Positions 38,327 through 47,655 are shown, numbered from the stretch's first letter. The stretch is 64,000 nt of DNA from Mycetocola lacteus (GCF_003667575.1 NZ_RCUY01000016.1:34944-98943), one strand, 5' to 3'. The notes: generated by a model not told the origin, from the letters alone. A program made the numbers and translations.

Positions 38327-39466
38327 ATGTCGGTGTGGGATGAAATTGTGGGGCAACCCGAAGCGGTAGCGACCCTGCGCGCGGCCGCCGGGGGAACTGC
38401 GGACGGTGGCAACACCATGACCCATGCCTGGCTGATCACCGGACCTCCAGGATCGGGACGCTCCAACCTCGCCTATGCCTTCGCGACCGCGCTGCTGAGT
38501 ACCCACGTGGACGGCGACCCGGACACGATCGCGCAGGTCACCGCGCGCAGCCACCCGGATCTCACCGCGCTGTCCACCACCGCGATGACCATCAAGATCG
38601 AGGACGTGCGCGAAACCGTGCGGCGCTCCTACTATGCACCCTCGATTTCCCGCTATCGCGTGGTCATCGTAGAGGACGCCGACCGGATGATCGAGCGCAC
38701 CTCCAACACCCTGCTCAAGGCACTCGAGGAACCGCCCGCGGAAACCGTGTGGATCCTTTGCGCACCCAGCGAGGCCGACCTGCTGCCCACCATCCGCTCC
38801 CGCGTCCGCTCGGTCCGGCTGCGCACACCCTCGGTGGCCGATATCGCCGAGCTACTGCACACCCGCGACGGCATCGATCGCGACCTGGCCGAGCAGAGCG
38901 CACGCCTGGCCCAGAGCCACATCGGCATGGCCCGCCGTCTCGCCACCGACGCGGATGCGCGCGCACGACGCGAAGATACCCTGCGCTCGGTCCTGGACAT
39001 TCGCGACGTGTCCGATGCCGTGGTGATGGCGCAGCGGCTGGTGGATATCGCCGGTGCCGATGCTAAGGCCTACACCGGAGAACGGGACGAGCAGGAGCGC
39101 GAGCGTGTGCTGCGCTCACTCGGTGTTGAACCGGGAGGCACGATCCCGCCGGCGCTGCGGGCACCACTTCGCGACCTCGAAAACGACCAGAAACGACGGG
39201 CCAAGCGCGGCCTGATCGACGGCGTCGATAGAATCCTCACCGACCTGCTCTCGCTCTATCGTGACCTGCTGATGCAACAGCTCGGCCGGGTCGAGGGGCT
39301 GATCAACACCGAACTGGTCCGCGAAATCCGTGAGGTGGCGCAGTCCTCCACCCCGGAGACAACGCTGCAGACGATGGAGGCCATCCGGGAGGCGCGTGAG
39401 CGTATCGGTGCCAACATCACCCCCACACTCGCCCTTGAAGCCATGCTTGTGACCGCGATCCGCTAA
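38327..39466 (+). CDS. holB: DNA polymerase III subunit delta'
   Basis: This clamp-loader subunit partners DnaX. The 379-residue AAA+ protein has WDEIVGQPEAV at the start, a P-loop GPPGSGRSN with Arg in place of the usual Lys, VIVEDADRM as Walker B-like motif, and an intact SRC-like region (IRSRVRSVRLR) with Cys lost. The zinc-binding cysteines seen in DnaX are absent. These losses fit delta', which does not hydrolyse ATP. The collar domain follows from about residue 240. It has its own -10 element. Confidence 0.95.
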   Translation: MSVWDEIVGQPEAVATLRAAAGGTADGGNTMTHAWLITGPPGSGRSNLAYAFATALLSTHVDGDPDTIAQVTARSHPDLTALSTTAMTIKIEDVRETVRRSYYAPSISRYRVVIVEDADRMIERTSNTLLKALEEPPAETVWILCAPSEADLLPTIRSRVRSVRLRTPSVADIAELLHTRDGIDRDLAEQSARLAQSHIGMARRLATDADARARREDTLRSVLDIRDVSDAVVMAQRLVDIAGADAKAYTGERDEQERERVLRSLGVEPGGTIPPALRAPLRDLENDQKRRAKRGLIDGVDRILTDLLSLYRDLLMQQLGRVEGLINTELVREIREVAQSSTPETTLQTMEAIREARERIGANITPTLALEAMLVTAIR

Positions 39467-39505
39467 CCATCCGTGCCGCCCGGAACGGACAACCCAAGGA
39501 GTCTC

Positions 39506-41062
39506 GTGCCTCAACCCAACCAAACCCGCCGCCGTGTACTGGGCGCGCTTGCCCTGGTGGTTTCCGCCGGGCTGACCCTCACCGGCTGTGTCACCGCGTT
39601 CCTACCGAGCCCGGCCGGCCAGAGCGCACCCAGCCCGCTGCCCGCGACCGAGGTGGCCGAGAACCTGCGTCCGTTCTACGGGCAGGAGGTGAGCTGGCGT
39701 GCGTGTGGGTCCAAACTGACCTGCGCCGATATCAAGACCCCGATGAACTGGGAGGATCCCGGTGCCGGTGATTTGACCCTGAGCCTGGTGCGCGCGGCGG
39801 CCAGCGGTTCGGACCGGATCGGGTCGCTGTTGGTGAACCCCGGCGGTCCCGGTGGATCGGGCGTGGAGCTGGTCAAGGACAGTCTCGATTTTGCCGTGGA
39901 TAAAACCCTGCAGTCGCGCTTTGACGTGATCGGTTTCGATCCGCGCGGAGTGGGCAAGTCCTCCCCGGTGAAGTGCCTCTCGGATCAGGACACCGACAAA
40001 TTCCTGTTTGACACGACTCAGCCGCGTCCCGGGCAGGATGGCTGGCTCGAGGCCGCCCGCACCCAGGCCCGCGACTATGGTGAGGCGTGTAAGAAGAACA
40101 CCGGTGCGGAGCTGGAGTTCGTCACCACGGTCAACTCGGCCCGCGATATGGATCTGATCCGCTCGCTGGTGGGGGATCCCAAACTCAACTATCTGGGATA
40201 TTCCTACGGCACCTTTCTCGGGGCCACCTATGCGCAGCTGTATCCGAAGAACACCGGCCGACTCGTGCTGGATGGGGCCATCGACCCGGCCGTGAGCAGC
40301 ACCGAGGTGTCGGCCACCCAGGCCGCGGGCTTTGAGAGTGCGCTGCGCGCCTACCTGGCGGACTGCCTGACCGGCTCGAAGTGTCCGTTCCGTGGGGATG
40401 TGGAATCGGCGATGACCACGATCTCGAACCTGCTCGAATCGGTGGATGCCAGCCCGCTGACGGGGAAGGACGGCCGCAAGGTGGGTTCCTCGACGCTGAT
40501 GACCGCGATCATCTTCCCGCTGTACTCACCGAATAACTGGAGCGCCCTGAGCGACCTGTTCACCTCGGTCATGGCCGGGGACGCAGACTATGCACTCTAC
40601 CTTGCGGACATGTACTTCGACCGCGACGCCTCAGGAAAGTACACCTCCAACTCCAACGACGCATTCAACGCGTATAACTGCCGCGACTATCCCTCAAACG
40701 ATGACCCTGCGGTCATGGAGCAGGAGGCGGCGAAGATCGAGGCGCGTGCACCGATCTTTGGAAAGTACATGAGCTACGGCGATGTCCTGTGTGCTAACTG
40801 GCCGTATCCCGACGGTGCCGAGCGTGGTCCGATCCATGCGCCGGGTTCGCCGGACATCCTGGTCATCGGTACCACGAACGACCCGGCCACCCCGTATGCG
40901 TGGGCGCAGTCGCTCGCGAAGCAGCTGGATAAGGGGCACCTGGTGACCTATAAGGGTGAGGGGCACACCGCCTATAACAAGGGCAGTCAGTGCATTAACA
41001 CCACCGTGGATGACTTCTTCATCACCGGAAAGGTTCCGTCCTCGGATCCGCAGTGCTCCTAA
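39506..41062 (+). CDS. Secreted alpha/beta-hydrolase lipoprotein, tripeptidyl aminopeptidase-like
   Basis: The 518-residue protein starts at GTG after AAGGA. A lipoprotein signal peptide ends at LTLTGC (Cys about 29), so it should be attached outside the membrane. The hydrolase core has NPGGPGGSG (oxyanion hole), GFDPRGVGKSS, the nucleophile Ser in GYSYGT, and a C-terminal domain with GTTNDPATPYAWA and GEGHTAY carrying the Asp and His. This is the SlpD/E-type secreted peptidase family known in actinobacteria. Substrate is not known. Confidence 0.93.
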   Translation: MPQPNQTRRRVLGALALVVSAGLTLTGCVTAFLPSPAGQSAPSPLPATEVAENLRPFYGQEVSWRACGSKLTCADIKTPMNWEDPGAGDLTLSLVRAAASGSDRIGSLLVNPGGPGGSGVELVKDSLDFAVDKTLQSRFDVIGFDPRGVGKSSPVKCLSDQDTDKFLFDTTQPRPGQDGWLEAARTQARDYGEACKKNTGAELEFVTTVNSARDMDLIRSLVGDPKLNYLGYSYGTFLGATYAQLYPKNTGRLVLDGAIDPAVSSTEVSATQAAGFESALRAYLADCLTGSKCPFRGDVESAMTTISNLLESVDASPLTGKDGRKVGSSTLMTAIIFPLYSPNNWSALSDLFTSVMAGDADYALYLADMYFDRDASGKYTSNSNDAFNAYNCRDYPSNDDPAVMEQEAAKIEARAPIFGKYMSYGDVLCANWPYPDGAERGPIHAPGSPDILVIGTTNDPATPYAWAQSLAKQLDKGHLVTYKGEGHTAYNKGSQCINTTVDDFFITGKVPSSDPQCS

Positions 41063-41071
41063 ACGCACGAT

Positions 41072-41110
41072 AATGCGGGCGGCCTCCCTCGGGAAGCCGC
41101 CCGCATTTTG
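41072..41110. terminator. Terminator between convergent genes
   Basis: A 12-bp stem (41072-41083 with 41096-41107), with additional inner pairing, is followed by TTTTGG. It lies between the hydrolase and the leftward baeRF gene. Confidence 0.85.
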
Positions 41111-41121
41111 GTGTGCGAGAG

Positions 41122-42258
41122 TTAGGCGGCCGGGGCGAACCGGAGGATCGCCGCAACCCCGGTGTTATCCGGCATGTCCGCGGCCCGTACGGCCCAGACT
41201 CGGCCGCCGCTGAGCAGCGCCCGACGCACCACCTCGTCGATCACACCGTAGGCATCTGGAGAGTCTCCGCGATCCAGGACCACGGCACCCGATTCCTCGT
41301 CTACGGTCCCGGGCAGGATGTAGTCGATGTCGACCACGAGGGTTTCCACGGCCCCGAAGGTCGCGGCGCGTGCGATCGTGTCGATCTCGGTGGAGGTGCG
41401 ATCCGCCGAGACCAGCGCGTCGAAGCGTTCCCGTTCGGCCGCCACTCGCTCGGCGTAGTAGCGATCGAGGATAGGGCGCACCCGCGCGTCGAGGTCGGCG
41501 GGGGTCAGCGTGTCCGGGTTGCCCTCGATGACCTCGCGGCTGAGGGCGGGATAGCTGTTGACCGAGGGATAGATACCCAGCAGGGGTTCGGTGGCGGCGA
41601 GGATCAGCGGGGTGTTGCGTCCGGTCAGGAACGGGCGCAGCGCCTTATCCACGGCCCGGGCATACTGTCGGAGCCGAACCTTTTTGCCCTCCGACCCCTC
41701 GATCTTGCCGTTGGGGGAGCGTCCCGAGATCGAGGGCACCGCCAGCGCGTCGATGGCGTCGGTGGGAAGGTTGGGAACATCGAGGACATGGGCGGGAGCA
41801 TCCGCGGTGACCTCGATCAGCCGGGCCGAGTTTTGTGACAGGGCGAGGACAAATGCCGTGTGCGGGAAGGTGACCGCGCGCAGCAGCGGCTTCAGATGGA
41901 AGCGGTCGGAGATTTCCACCGCATTAGCCAGGTGGTTGGGCAGTCGGTAGGTGCGCAGCGAGGTGGGGGTGATGTAGGCGGCGATGCTGTGTGAGAGGTG
42001 CCGCCAGAAAAAAGCATCACCGAGCAGATCATTGATCTGCTCGGTGAGTCCGGCCAGGAGCTCGCGCCCCTCAGCGCCGGAATGCGTGGCGCGTAGCTGC
42101 TCGAGGGCGGCCTTGGCGAGATTTTCAAACTCGACCGGCGCGGATTCGTTTTGGGCGGGAACCGGGCTCGTTCGCATGAAGAGTGAGATGCTGCCGGGTT
42201 CACGTGCGGTGGCGAGGGTGACAATCTCGGCCTGGGTTGGAATATCGGTGTGTATCAA
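41122..42258 (-). CDS. baeRF-family protein (bacterial archaeo-eukaryotic release factor homologue)
   Basis: The 378-residue protein has the layout of the baeRF family, probably family 11: an N-terminal domain with SISLFMRTSPVPA, a middle segment with LALSQNSARLIEV, LRQYARAVDKALRPFL and PLILAATEPLLGIYPSVNSYP, and a C-terminal domain with VETLVVDIDYILPG and GGRVWAVRAADMPDNTGVAAILRF. Family members resemble eRF1/Pelota domains and are proposed to act in ribosome rescue. I chose TTG 42258 with GGAG upstream; an ATG at 42315 would add 19 residues. It is divergent from an EF-G-binding (FBP) gene. Confidence 0.75.
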   Translation of the reverse strand: MIHTDIPTQAEIVTLATAREPGSISLFMRTSPVPAQNESAPVEFENLAKAALEQLRATHSGAEGRELLAGLTEQINDLLGDAFFWRHLSHSIAAYITPTSLRTYRLPNHLANAVEISDRFHLKPLLRAVTFPHTAFVLALSQNSARLIEVTADAPAHVLDVPNLPTDAIDALAVPSISGRSPNGKIEGSEGKKVRLRQYARAVDKALRPFLTGRNTPLILAATEPLLGIYPSVNSYPALSREVIEGNPDTLTPADLDARVRPILDRYYAERVAAERERFDALVSADRTSTEIDTIARAATFGAVETLVVDIDYILPGTVDEESGAVVLDRGDSPDAYGVIDEVVRRALLSGGRVWAVRAADMPDNTGVAAILRFAPAA

Positions 42259-42392
42259 CGGGGGTACTCCACTTCTCTCGAACCGGGGGCGATGAGGCGA
42301 ATACAGGAGCCGCATTGCCCGTGTCCTGGCACTCTATGTGCCCAAGCTGCGTGATACAAGACCCCGACCTGGATCCATCGGTCTAAAGGGTG

Positions 42393-42398
42393 TAGACT
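42393..42398 (+). promoter_or_regulatory. -10 element of the FBP gene
   Basis: TAGACT gives a leader of about 65 nt before ATG 42471. A small stem GTTCC/GGAAC (42404-42420) lies in the leader. Confidence 0.45.
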
Positions 42399-42470
42399 GG
42401 CGAGGTTCCCACGAGAGGAACGCCCGGATTCACCGGAACATCACCCACAACTATTGAAGGAATGGAAATC

Positions 42471-42962
42471 ATGCAGCCGCTGAGTGAACGGGATATCCGA
42501 GCCGCATTCGTCAACACCAGCCAGAGCGAGCGTAAGGCCATCGCTCTGCCCGCCGAGCTCGACCAGATCGACTGGGCGGCACTGACCTACCTCGGCTGGC
42601 GGGACCCCAAATCGCCGACCCTGGGATTCATGATCGCCGAGGTGGATGGCGAACCCGTAGGCGTATTGCTGCGCCAGACCGAGGCGCGCACGCGCACTCG
42701 GCCGCAGTGCGCCTGGTGTGAGGACGTGCACCTGCCCAACGAGGTTGTGTTCTTCTCCGCCCGCCGCGGCGGCAAGGCCGGACGCGCGGGTAACACCGTG
42801 GGAACCCTGGTGTGCGAGAGCTTCGAGTGCAATCGCAACGTGCGAGCGCTGCCGACCCTGGCCTATGTGGGCTTTGATCGGGATGCCGAACGCGAGCGTC
42901 GAATCGGCGTGCTGGCCGAACGGGTGGCGAGCTTCGCCCGGCGCATTCGCGACTCCGAGTAG
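42471..42962 (+). CDS. FBP domain protein (elongation factor G-binding, treble-clef zinc finger)
   Basis: The 163-residue protein has an N-terminal helical part (MQPLSERDIRAAF) and a C-terminal zinc finger with CAWCEDVH and CESFECNRNV. This matches the FBP C-terminal treble-clef domain shared with FusB-type proteins, which bind EF-G and release it from the ribosome (known for FusB). The start at 42471 is 9 nt from GAAGGA; the ATG at 42462 abuts that site and is less likely. It faces nnrD with only 16 bp between stops. Confidence 0.88.
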   Translation: MQPLSERDIRAAFVNTSQSERKAIALPAELDQIDWAALTYLGWRDPKSPTLGFMIAEVDGEPVGVLLRQTEARTRTRPQCAWCEDVHLPNEVVFFSARRGGKAGRAGNTVGTLVCESFECNRNVRALPTLAYVGFDRDAERERRIGVLAERVASFARRIRDSE

Positions 42963-42978
42963 GAGCGAACGGCGCCTA

Positions 42979-43839
42979 TCAACCGCGGAGCACGTCGGCA
43001 ACGGTAGGGGCCAGCGCGTGAGCGAGCTCGAGCGCAAGGAGCGGACCGCCCGCCGAGGCGCGTTCGGCGGCGAGGGTGTGCAGGTGGGCCCCGGCCGCGG
43101 CGATCCGCGCCAGCGAGGAGTGAGTGCCAGCCGAAGCCGCAAGCGCCCCGATGGCCCCGGCCAGAACATCCCCCGTGCCCGCACTGGCAAGCCAGGGTGT
43201 GGCCGCGGGGAGGATGAGCGCCGCCTCGCCGGGAGCGGCCGCCACCGTGTGCGCCCCCTTGAGGAGGACGCTGACACCCCAGCGTTCGGCGGCGCAGCTG
43301 GCGGCGAGTTCGGGATGAGCCTCGATCCAGGAGCGCAGGCCCGCCTGGGTGGTGGGGATGCCCTCATGGCGTCGCTCATCCGGATGGTCCAGGAACAGTC
43401 CGGCGAGTTCGCCGGCGTGCGGGGTGAGCAGGATCCGGGCCCCGGGATGATGGGCGACCAGCCCGATTGCCCCGGCATCCAGGATGCTTGGGATCCCGGC
43501 CTCCACCGCTTCGGCGAGGGCATGCGCATCGGCTCCCTCGGGATCCAGCTGTTCCATCCCCGACCCGATCAGCAGCGCCTGCACGCGCCCTGCGCCCAGC
43601 ACCGCCTCGGGACGCCGAGCCAAAACCGCGTGCCCCACCGAGTCTGGACCCACATAGCGCACCATCCCCACCCCGGTGTGTAGGGCGGCTTCAACCCCGA
43701 GTATGGCGGCGCCGGGATAGCGGACCGATCCGGTCCGGATGCCGAGCACGCCGCGGCGATACTTGTCGTCGGCCGCGGTGGGGATTCGAATCTGTTCGCG
43801 GGTGTCCACGAGGTGCCAGGGGATGCCGGTATCGGTCAT
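42979..43839 (-). CDS. nnrD: ADP-dependent NAD(P)H-hydrate dehydratase
   Basis: It repairs hydrated NADH/NADPH. The 286-residue protein belongs to the ribokinase-like YjeF C-terminal family: KYRRGVLGI at the N-terminus, LLIGSGM, ILTPHAGELAGL, and the anion-hole motif ASAGTGDVLAGAIGAL. The epimerase half (NnrE) is not fused and is not seen nearby, so it must be elsewhere. ATG 43839 follows GAGAGGA. Confidence 0.94.
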   Translation of the reverse strand: MTDTGIPWHLVDTREQIRIPTAADDKYRRGVLGIRTGSVRYPGAAILGVEAALHTGVGMVRYVGPDSVGHAVLARRPEAVLGAGRVQALLIGSGMEQLDPEGADAHALAEAVEAGIPSILDAGAIGLVAHHPGARILLTPHAGELAGLFLDHPDERRHEGIPTTQAGLRSWIEAHPELAASCAAERWGVSVLLKGAHTVAAAPGEAALILPAATPWLASAGTGDVLAGAIGALAASAGTHSSLARIAAAGAHLHTLAAERASAGGPLLALELAHALAPTVADVLRG

Positions 43840-43917
43840 GGTGTCCTCTCCCGTGCTACGTCACAAACCTGTGTCACACACGCTAGCGCACCGGGGTGGT
43901 GTTCGCGGGAATGCGTC

Positions 43918-43950
43918 GGCGGCGGCCGGAGGGATACTCCGGCCGCCGCC
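43918..43950 (-). terminator. GH16 gene terminator
   Basis: A perfect 13-bp stem (43918-43930 with 43938-43950) lies 50 bp past the leftward stop at 44000. Confidence 0.65.
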
Positions 43951-43999
43951 TGTGTGCGGGCACGGAGAGCGAGGCGCTCCCCATGCCCGGGGAATTGAT

Positions 44000-46540
44000 T
44001 TAGCCGGCCATGCCGCGCACGCGTCCAAGCTCACGACGAGCCAGGAAGAGCGAACCCACTCCGCCGATCACCAGCAGCAGCGCGATCAGGGTCAGCGGAC
44101 CCGCGGGGGCGCCGGTCTCACCCAGGGCGCGTGCGCCGCTGGCCGAGGTGCCGGAGGCCGGGGTGACCGAACCATCCACGACCGGTCCGGTCGAGATCGG
44201 GGTGCCCACGCCGGGGGTACCGTTGGTGGGCTGGCTTCCCGGCACGGTCACCGGGTGCAGGGCCGTGAACTTGCCCGAGCCCTCGGACTGGAACACACGA
44301 ACGTAGTCCACCAGCATTTCGGCCGGGAACTTGGTGTCCTTATCCGGGCTGCCGGGCCAGTCGCCACCCACGGCGAGGTTCAGGATGATGTAGAACTCCT
44401 GGTCGAAGACCCACGCCTGGTTCAGGGTGTTCTCCACGTGGTCGCGGGTCACCGTGTACACATCGTGACCGTCCAGACGGAAGGTGATCTTCTCGCTGTT
44501 CCAGTCGGCCGACCATACGTGGAAGTCCTTGCTCAGGTTGGTCTTGTCCGGCAGGGTGAACGCGCCACCCTGGCCGCCCATGCCCGAGTATCCCGGACCG
44601 TGAACGGTTCCGTGGGTCTCCTCGGGGGCGTGACCGAGCACCTCCATGATGTCGATCTCACCGTTGGCGGGCCACGGGCGGCCCTCCAGGAACGAGGTGC
44701 CCATCATCCAGAACGCGGGCCACAGGCCCTTGCCCTCGGGAACCTTGACGCGAGCCTCAAAGCGGCCGTACTGGGCGGATACCTTATGCGAGGTGTTCAG
44801 ACGTCCGGAGGAGTAGAACTTGGCGCCGTGGAAGTCCTCCACCTTGGCCTCGATCAGCAGGTTGCCCTTGCCATCGTGGCGCACGTTGTTGGTGTCGGCG
44901 GTGTAGAGCTGCAGCTCGGCGTTATTGTTGTCGCCGGGGTTGGCGGTGTGGTCCAGGGTCCACTTCTTGTCATCCGCGGCGGTTCCGGCGGCGCCGTCAA
45001 ACTCGTCGCTCCAGACCAGCTTCAGGTTGTCGAAGTCGGGGTCGGTGGGGCCGGCGGGCGGGAAGATCGGGTCTCCACCGGTGCCGTAAACGCGGAACTC
45101 ATAGAGCGAGAAGCCGTACTTGTTGCCACCCCAGCCCACGGTGCGCTCGGTCATGTTGACCTGAACGTAGCGGCCGGCGGTGGTGTCGATGTTGATGACC
45201 TCCTTGCCTCCGGTACCACCCACGGTCTTATAGACGGTGGTCCAGGGGCCGGTGGGGGAGTCGGCCACCTCGATCGAGTACGACTTGGCAAAGGCGGGGT
45301 CCCAACGCAGGACGATCTGTGAGATCTCGGCCTGGGCGGCGAGGTCTACCTGGACCCAGGCGTTGTCGGACCAGTCTTTTTCGGCCACGGCCCAGCGGGT
45401 TGCCAGGTCCTGATCGAAGAGCTTGTCCGGGGTGCAGTCCACACACTGCGGGTCGTTCTGGCTCGAGGAGGCGGTGCCGGTCTTCTTGTAGCTCAGCAGG
45501 ACTCCGGGGCCCTCGCCTTCGCCGTGCTGCGGGGGCAGTTCCTCGCGCTCGGATCCGTACACGTTGAAGTGCCAGAGCGAGACGCCGAACTGGCTCGAAC
45601 GCTCGGTGGAGGTCATGCGCACAAAGCGGGTGCGCGGGTGCTTATCGCTGGTGATCACATCGCGTCCACCGTCGCTGCCGGTCACCGACTCGTACGGGAA
45701 CCAGGTCCAGCCGTTGAGTGAGGTTTCCAGGACGTAGCCGCGAGCGTAGGAGGTTTCCCAGTCCAGCTCAACGGCGTCCAGCAGGAAGGTGGCACCGAGG
45801 TCCACGGTGATCCACTGGCCATCGGCGGCCTGGCTGGACCAGCGGGTCTTGGGGTTGCCATCGGTGGCGTTCTTGGGGGCGAGGTCGCCGTTTTCGGTGG
45901 TCGACGCGGATGCCTTGGCGTCGCGCGAGACCAGGGTGCCCAGCTCGGTTTCCACGGGCTCGGTGGGGCCGGGGGTGCCGGGTCCACCGGGGTTGGGTGT
46001 CGGGGTGGGGATCCCGGGCAGCGGGGCACACGAGTGACCCCAACCATCCACGGTATACAGCGAGATGCCGTAGTCGGATCCGCGCTTGTCACCGGTCACC
46101 TTGAGGTGGCGGATCGCGCCGATGTCGGCGAGCTTGTCCAGGGTCTGCGCTCCGGCGCCGGTTGCGGTGCCGGTGGCCAGGGTCTGCCAGGTCTTGTCGT
46201 CGGTGGATCCCGAGACCGTGTACTCGGAGGCGAAGGCCCCCTCCCAGTTCAGGTCCACCCTGTCGATGACGCAGGTTGCGGCCAGGTCGATCTGGACCGA
46301 TTCACCGTCTCGGTACTCGCTGGACCAGCGGGTTGCAGGGTTGCCGTCGGTGACGTTGGAGGCGGGGTTATTGCCCTCGATTGAGGTGGCCTTGGCCGTT
46401 TTTCCCGCGGTCACAATTGTTGAGACCTCTGCGGCGGCTGCGGGGATCGCCAGCGCAAAGGTTCCGGTTCCTACCATGGAGAGTCCGAGTGCGCCGGCGA
46501 TAACCGCTCGGACGCGGCTCGGTGGGGACGATAAACGCAT
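44000..46540 (-). CDS. Wall-anchored GH16 glycoside hydrolase with discoidin domains
   Basis: The 846-residue secreted protein has a signal peptide (1-36), then three F5/8 type C (discoidin, CBM32-like) domains, each with a TRWSSE-like or TRWAV motif and VQIDLAA/VDLGA strand. A GH16 domain lies at about residues 500-750 with active-site EIDIME. A Pro/Gly/Thr linker leads to LGETG, a hydrophobic helix and a basic tail, a sortase signal. Likely substrate is a beta-1,3-type glucan, an inference from GH16. ATG 46540 is 7 nt from AAGGAG; ATG 46546 is too close to it. Confidence 0.92.
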   Translation of the reverse strand: MRLSSPPSRVRAVIAGALGLSMVGTGTFALAIPAAAAEVSTIVTAGKTAKATSIEGNNPASNVTDGNPATRWSSEYRDGESVQIDLAATCVIDRVDLNWEGAFASEYTVSGSTDDKTWQTLATGTATGAGAQTLDKLADIGAIRHLKVTGDKRGSDYGISLYTVDGWGHSCAPLPGIPTPTPNPGGPGTPGPTEPVETELGTLVSRDAKASASTTENGDLAPKNATDGNPKTRWSSQAADGQWITVDLGATFLLDAVELDWETSYARGYVLETSLNGWTWFPYESVTGSDGGRDVITSDKHPRTRFVRMTSTERSSQFGVSLWHFNVYGSEREELPPQHGEGEGPGVLLSYKKTGTASSSQNDPQCVDCTPDKLFDQDLATRWAVAEKDWSDNAWVQVDLAAQAEISQIVLRWDPAFAKSYSIEVADSPTGPWTTVYKTVGGTGGKEVINIDTTAGRYVQVNMTERTVGWGGNKYGFSLYEFRVYGTGGDPIFPPAGPTDPDFDNLKLVWSDEFDGAAGTAADDKKWTLDHTANPGDNNNAELQLYTADTNNVRHDGKGNLLIEAKVEDFHGAKFYSSGRLNTSHKVSAQYGRFEARVKVPEGKGLWPAFWMMGTSFLEGRPWPANGEIDIMEVLGHAPEETHGTVHGPGYSGMGGQGGAFTLPDKTNLSKDFHVWSADWNSEKITFRLDGHDVYTVTRDHVENTLNQAWVFDQEFYIILNLAVGGDWPGSPDKDTKFPAEMLVDYVRVFQSEGSGKFTALHPVTVPGSQPTNGTPGVGTPISTGPVVDGSVTPASGTSASGARALGETGAPAGPLTLIALLLVIGGVGSLFLARRELGRVRGMAG

Positions 46541-46613
46541 CAACATACTCCTTCGTGTGTTGGTTCGCTCGCTGCTTGGGGGCGGCTCCGACCGTCGGAA
46601 TTAGCGAGCGTTA

Positions 46614-46635
46614 ACTTACTAACAGAACAGTAAGT
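46614..46635. promoter_or_regulatory. Inverted repeat upstream of GH16 gene
   Basis: ACTTACT (46614-46620) and AGTAAGT (46629-46635) form a 7-bp inverted repeat with 8-bp spacer in the GH16 promoter region. It could be a repressor site. Confidence 0.4.
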
Positions 46636-46692
46636 ATCCACACAAGGCAAATGTGTAAAATCACCCCTGAATGAGGGGTAAGTGTTTCCTGA

Positions 46693-47580
46693 TTAATCGC
46701 TGAGTGCCGTGACGAACCCGGTGTGCCCGGATGTTGCCACTGCGATTCCCTCGCTGACCGCGCGTTTTGCGTACCGAGCCTCGAGGGATTCGCTCGTCGC
46801 GGTGGGGTCTGTCTGCGGAATCGTTTCCGGTGAGAGCCCGCGCGCGCTGGCACCGGGCCAGATCACCGCGGTGACGTTGTGGGTGGGCTCGGGGAGCTGG
46901 GCACCGAGGATCACGAAGCGCTGGTCCAGGTTGGCCGAGGACACCCGGTCGATGGTATCGATTCCACGCTCTCCCAGCAGCATCACCAGATCGGGGCGCT
47001 GGGACAGCTGGGCGGAGACCAATTCGTCGGCGGACTGATCGGCGGAACCGCTCGGATCACACACCGTGAGGGTCGCATGAATTGTGGCTGCCCGCTCCTG
47101 CAGGGCGGCGAGGAGGGCTGGGTGATCGCTGCCGGAGCCGATCAGGAGAATATGAAGCCCCGAGGGTACGTTGGCGTCGGCATCACTGTCGGTGATGGGG
47201 GCGACGGTGGCACCGGGGGCTGGAAGGTGTGAATCTGAGGGCTGGGCGTCGTGGGGTGTCCCGGTGGAGAGGGCGTCCGAGCCGGGCCGAGCATCGGCGC
47301 TGGCCGATACCGAAACGGTGGGGCTGGCGGCGTTGGGGTTTCCCGCGCAGCCGGTGAGTGCGAGTCCCAGACTCAGTGCGAGCCCCAGGCCCAGGATGAG
47401 GGCCCGACTCGCTGCGAGGGCCCGACTCTGTTCGAGGGCCCGACTCAATGCGAGGCCCGCGCCAAGGGTACTGGACCGTTTGCCTCGGGCGGCGAAGCGC
47501 TGAACCCGTGAGTAGCGGGGATCCGCTGCGTGCGCGGTGGCAGTCGCGGGAGCGCCAGCGGAGCGGGGCTGAGTGTGCAC
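46693..47580 (-). CDS. Putative lipoprotein, periplasmic-binding-like
   Basis: The 295-residue protein has a hydrophobic segment ending in the lipobox LALTGC (Cys about 78), a Ser/Ala/Asp-rich spacer and a small alpha/beta domain with HILLIGSGSDHPALLAALQERA, RPDLVMLLGERGIDT and RFVILGAQLP. The last part recalls BMP/LacI-type periplasmic binding folds but is only about 150 residues long, half of such a fold. The 75-residue stretch before the lipobox is unusually long and contains SRAL repeats, so the true start may be downstream. Function is not recognised. Confidence 0.6.
   Translation of the reverse strand: MHTQPRSAGAPATATAHAADPRYSRVQRFAARGKRSSTLGAGLALSRALEQSRALAASRALILGLGLALSLGLALTGCAGNPNAASPTVSVSASADARPGSDALSTGTPHDAQPSDSHLPAPGATVAPITDSDADANVPSGLHILLIGSGSDHPALLAALQERAATIHATLTVCDPSGSADQSADELVSAQLSQRPDLVMLLGERGIDTIDRVSSANLDQRFVILGAQLPEPTHNVTAVIWPGASARGLSPETIPQTDPTATSESLEARYAKRAVSEGIAVATSGHTGFVTALSD
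47361..47455 (-). repeat. Short tandem repeats in lipoprotein N-terminus
   Basis: On the plus strand the unit GCGAGGGCCCGACTC recurs with changes about every 24 bp (eight codons), coding ALSRALEQ / SRALAASRAL-type repeats. Confidence 0.7.
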
Positions 47581-47609
47581 GGGGTTCCTTCGGGGGTAAA
47601 CGGTGGTAA

Positions 47610-47640
47610 CCGCGGGCTCGAAATGTTCTCGAGCCCGCGG
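47610..47640 (-). terminator. Terminator of the phosphatase gene
   Basis: A perfect 12-bp stem (47610-47621 with 47629-47640) with 7-nt loop lies 16 bp past the leftward stop at 47656. Confidence 0.65.
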
Positions 47641-47655
47641 TCACCGACGGGGATA

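Noticed and set aside
43739..45322. A 527-codon plus-strand ORF opposite nnrD and the GH16 gene
   Set aside because: It spans two real genes and their terminator on the other strand and shows no protein family features.
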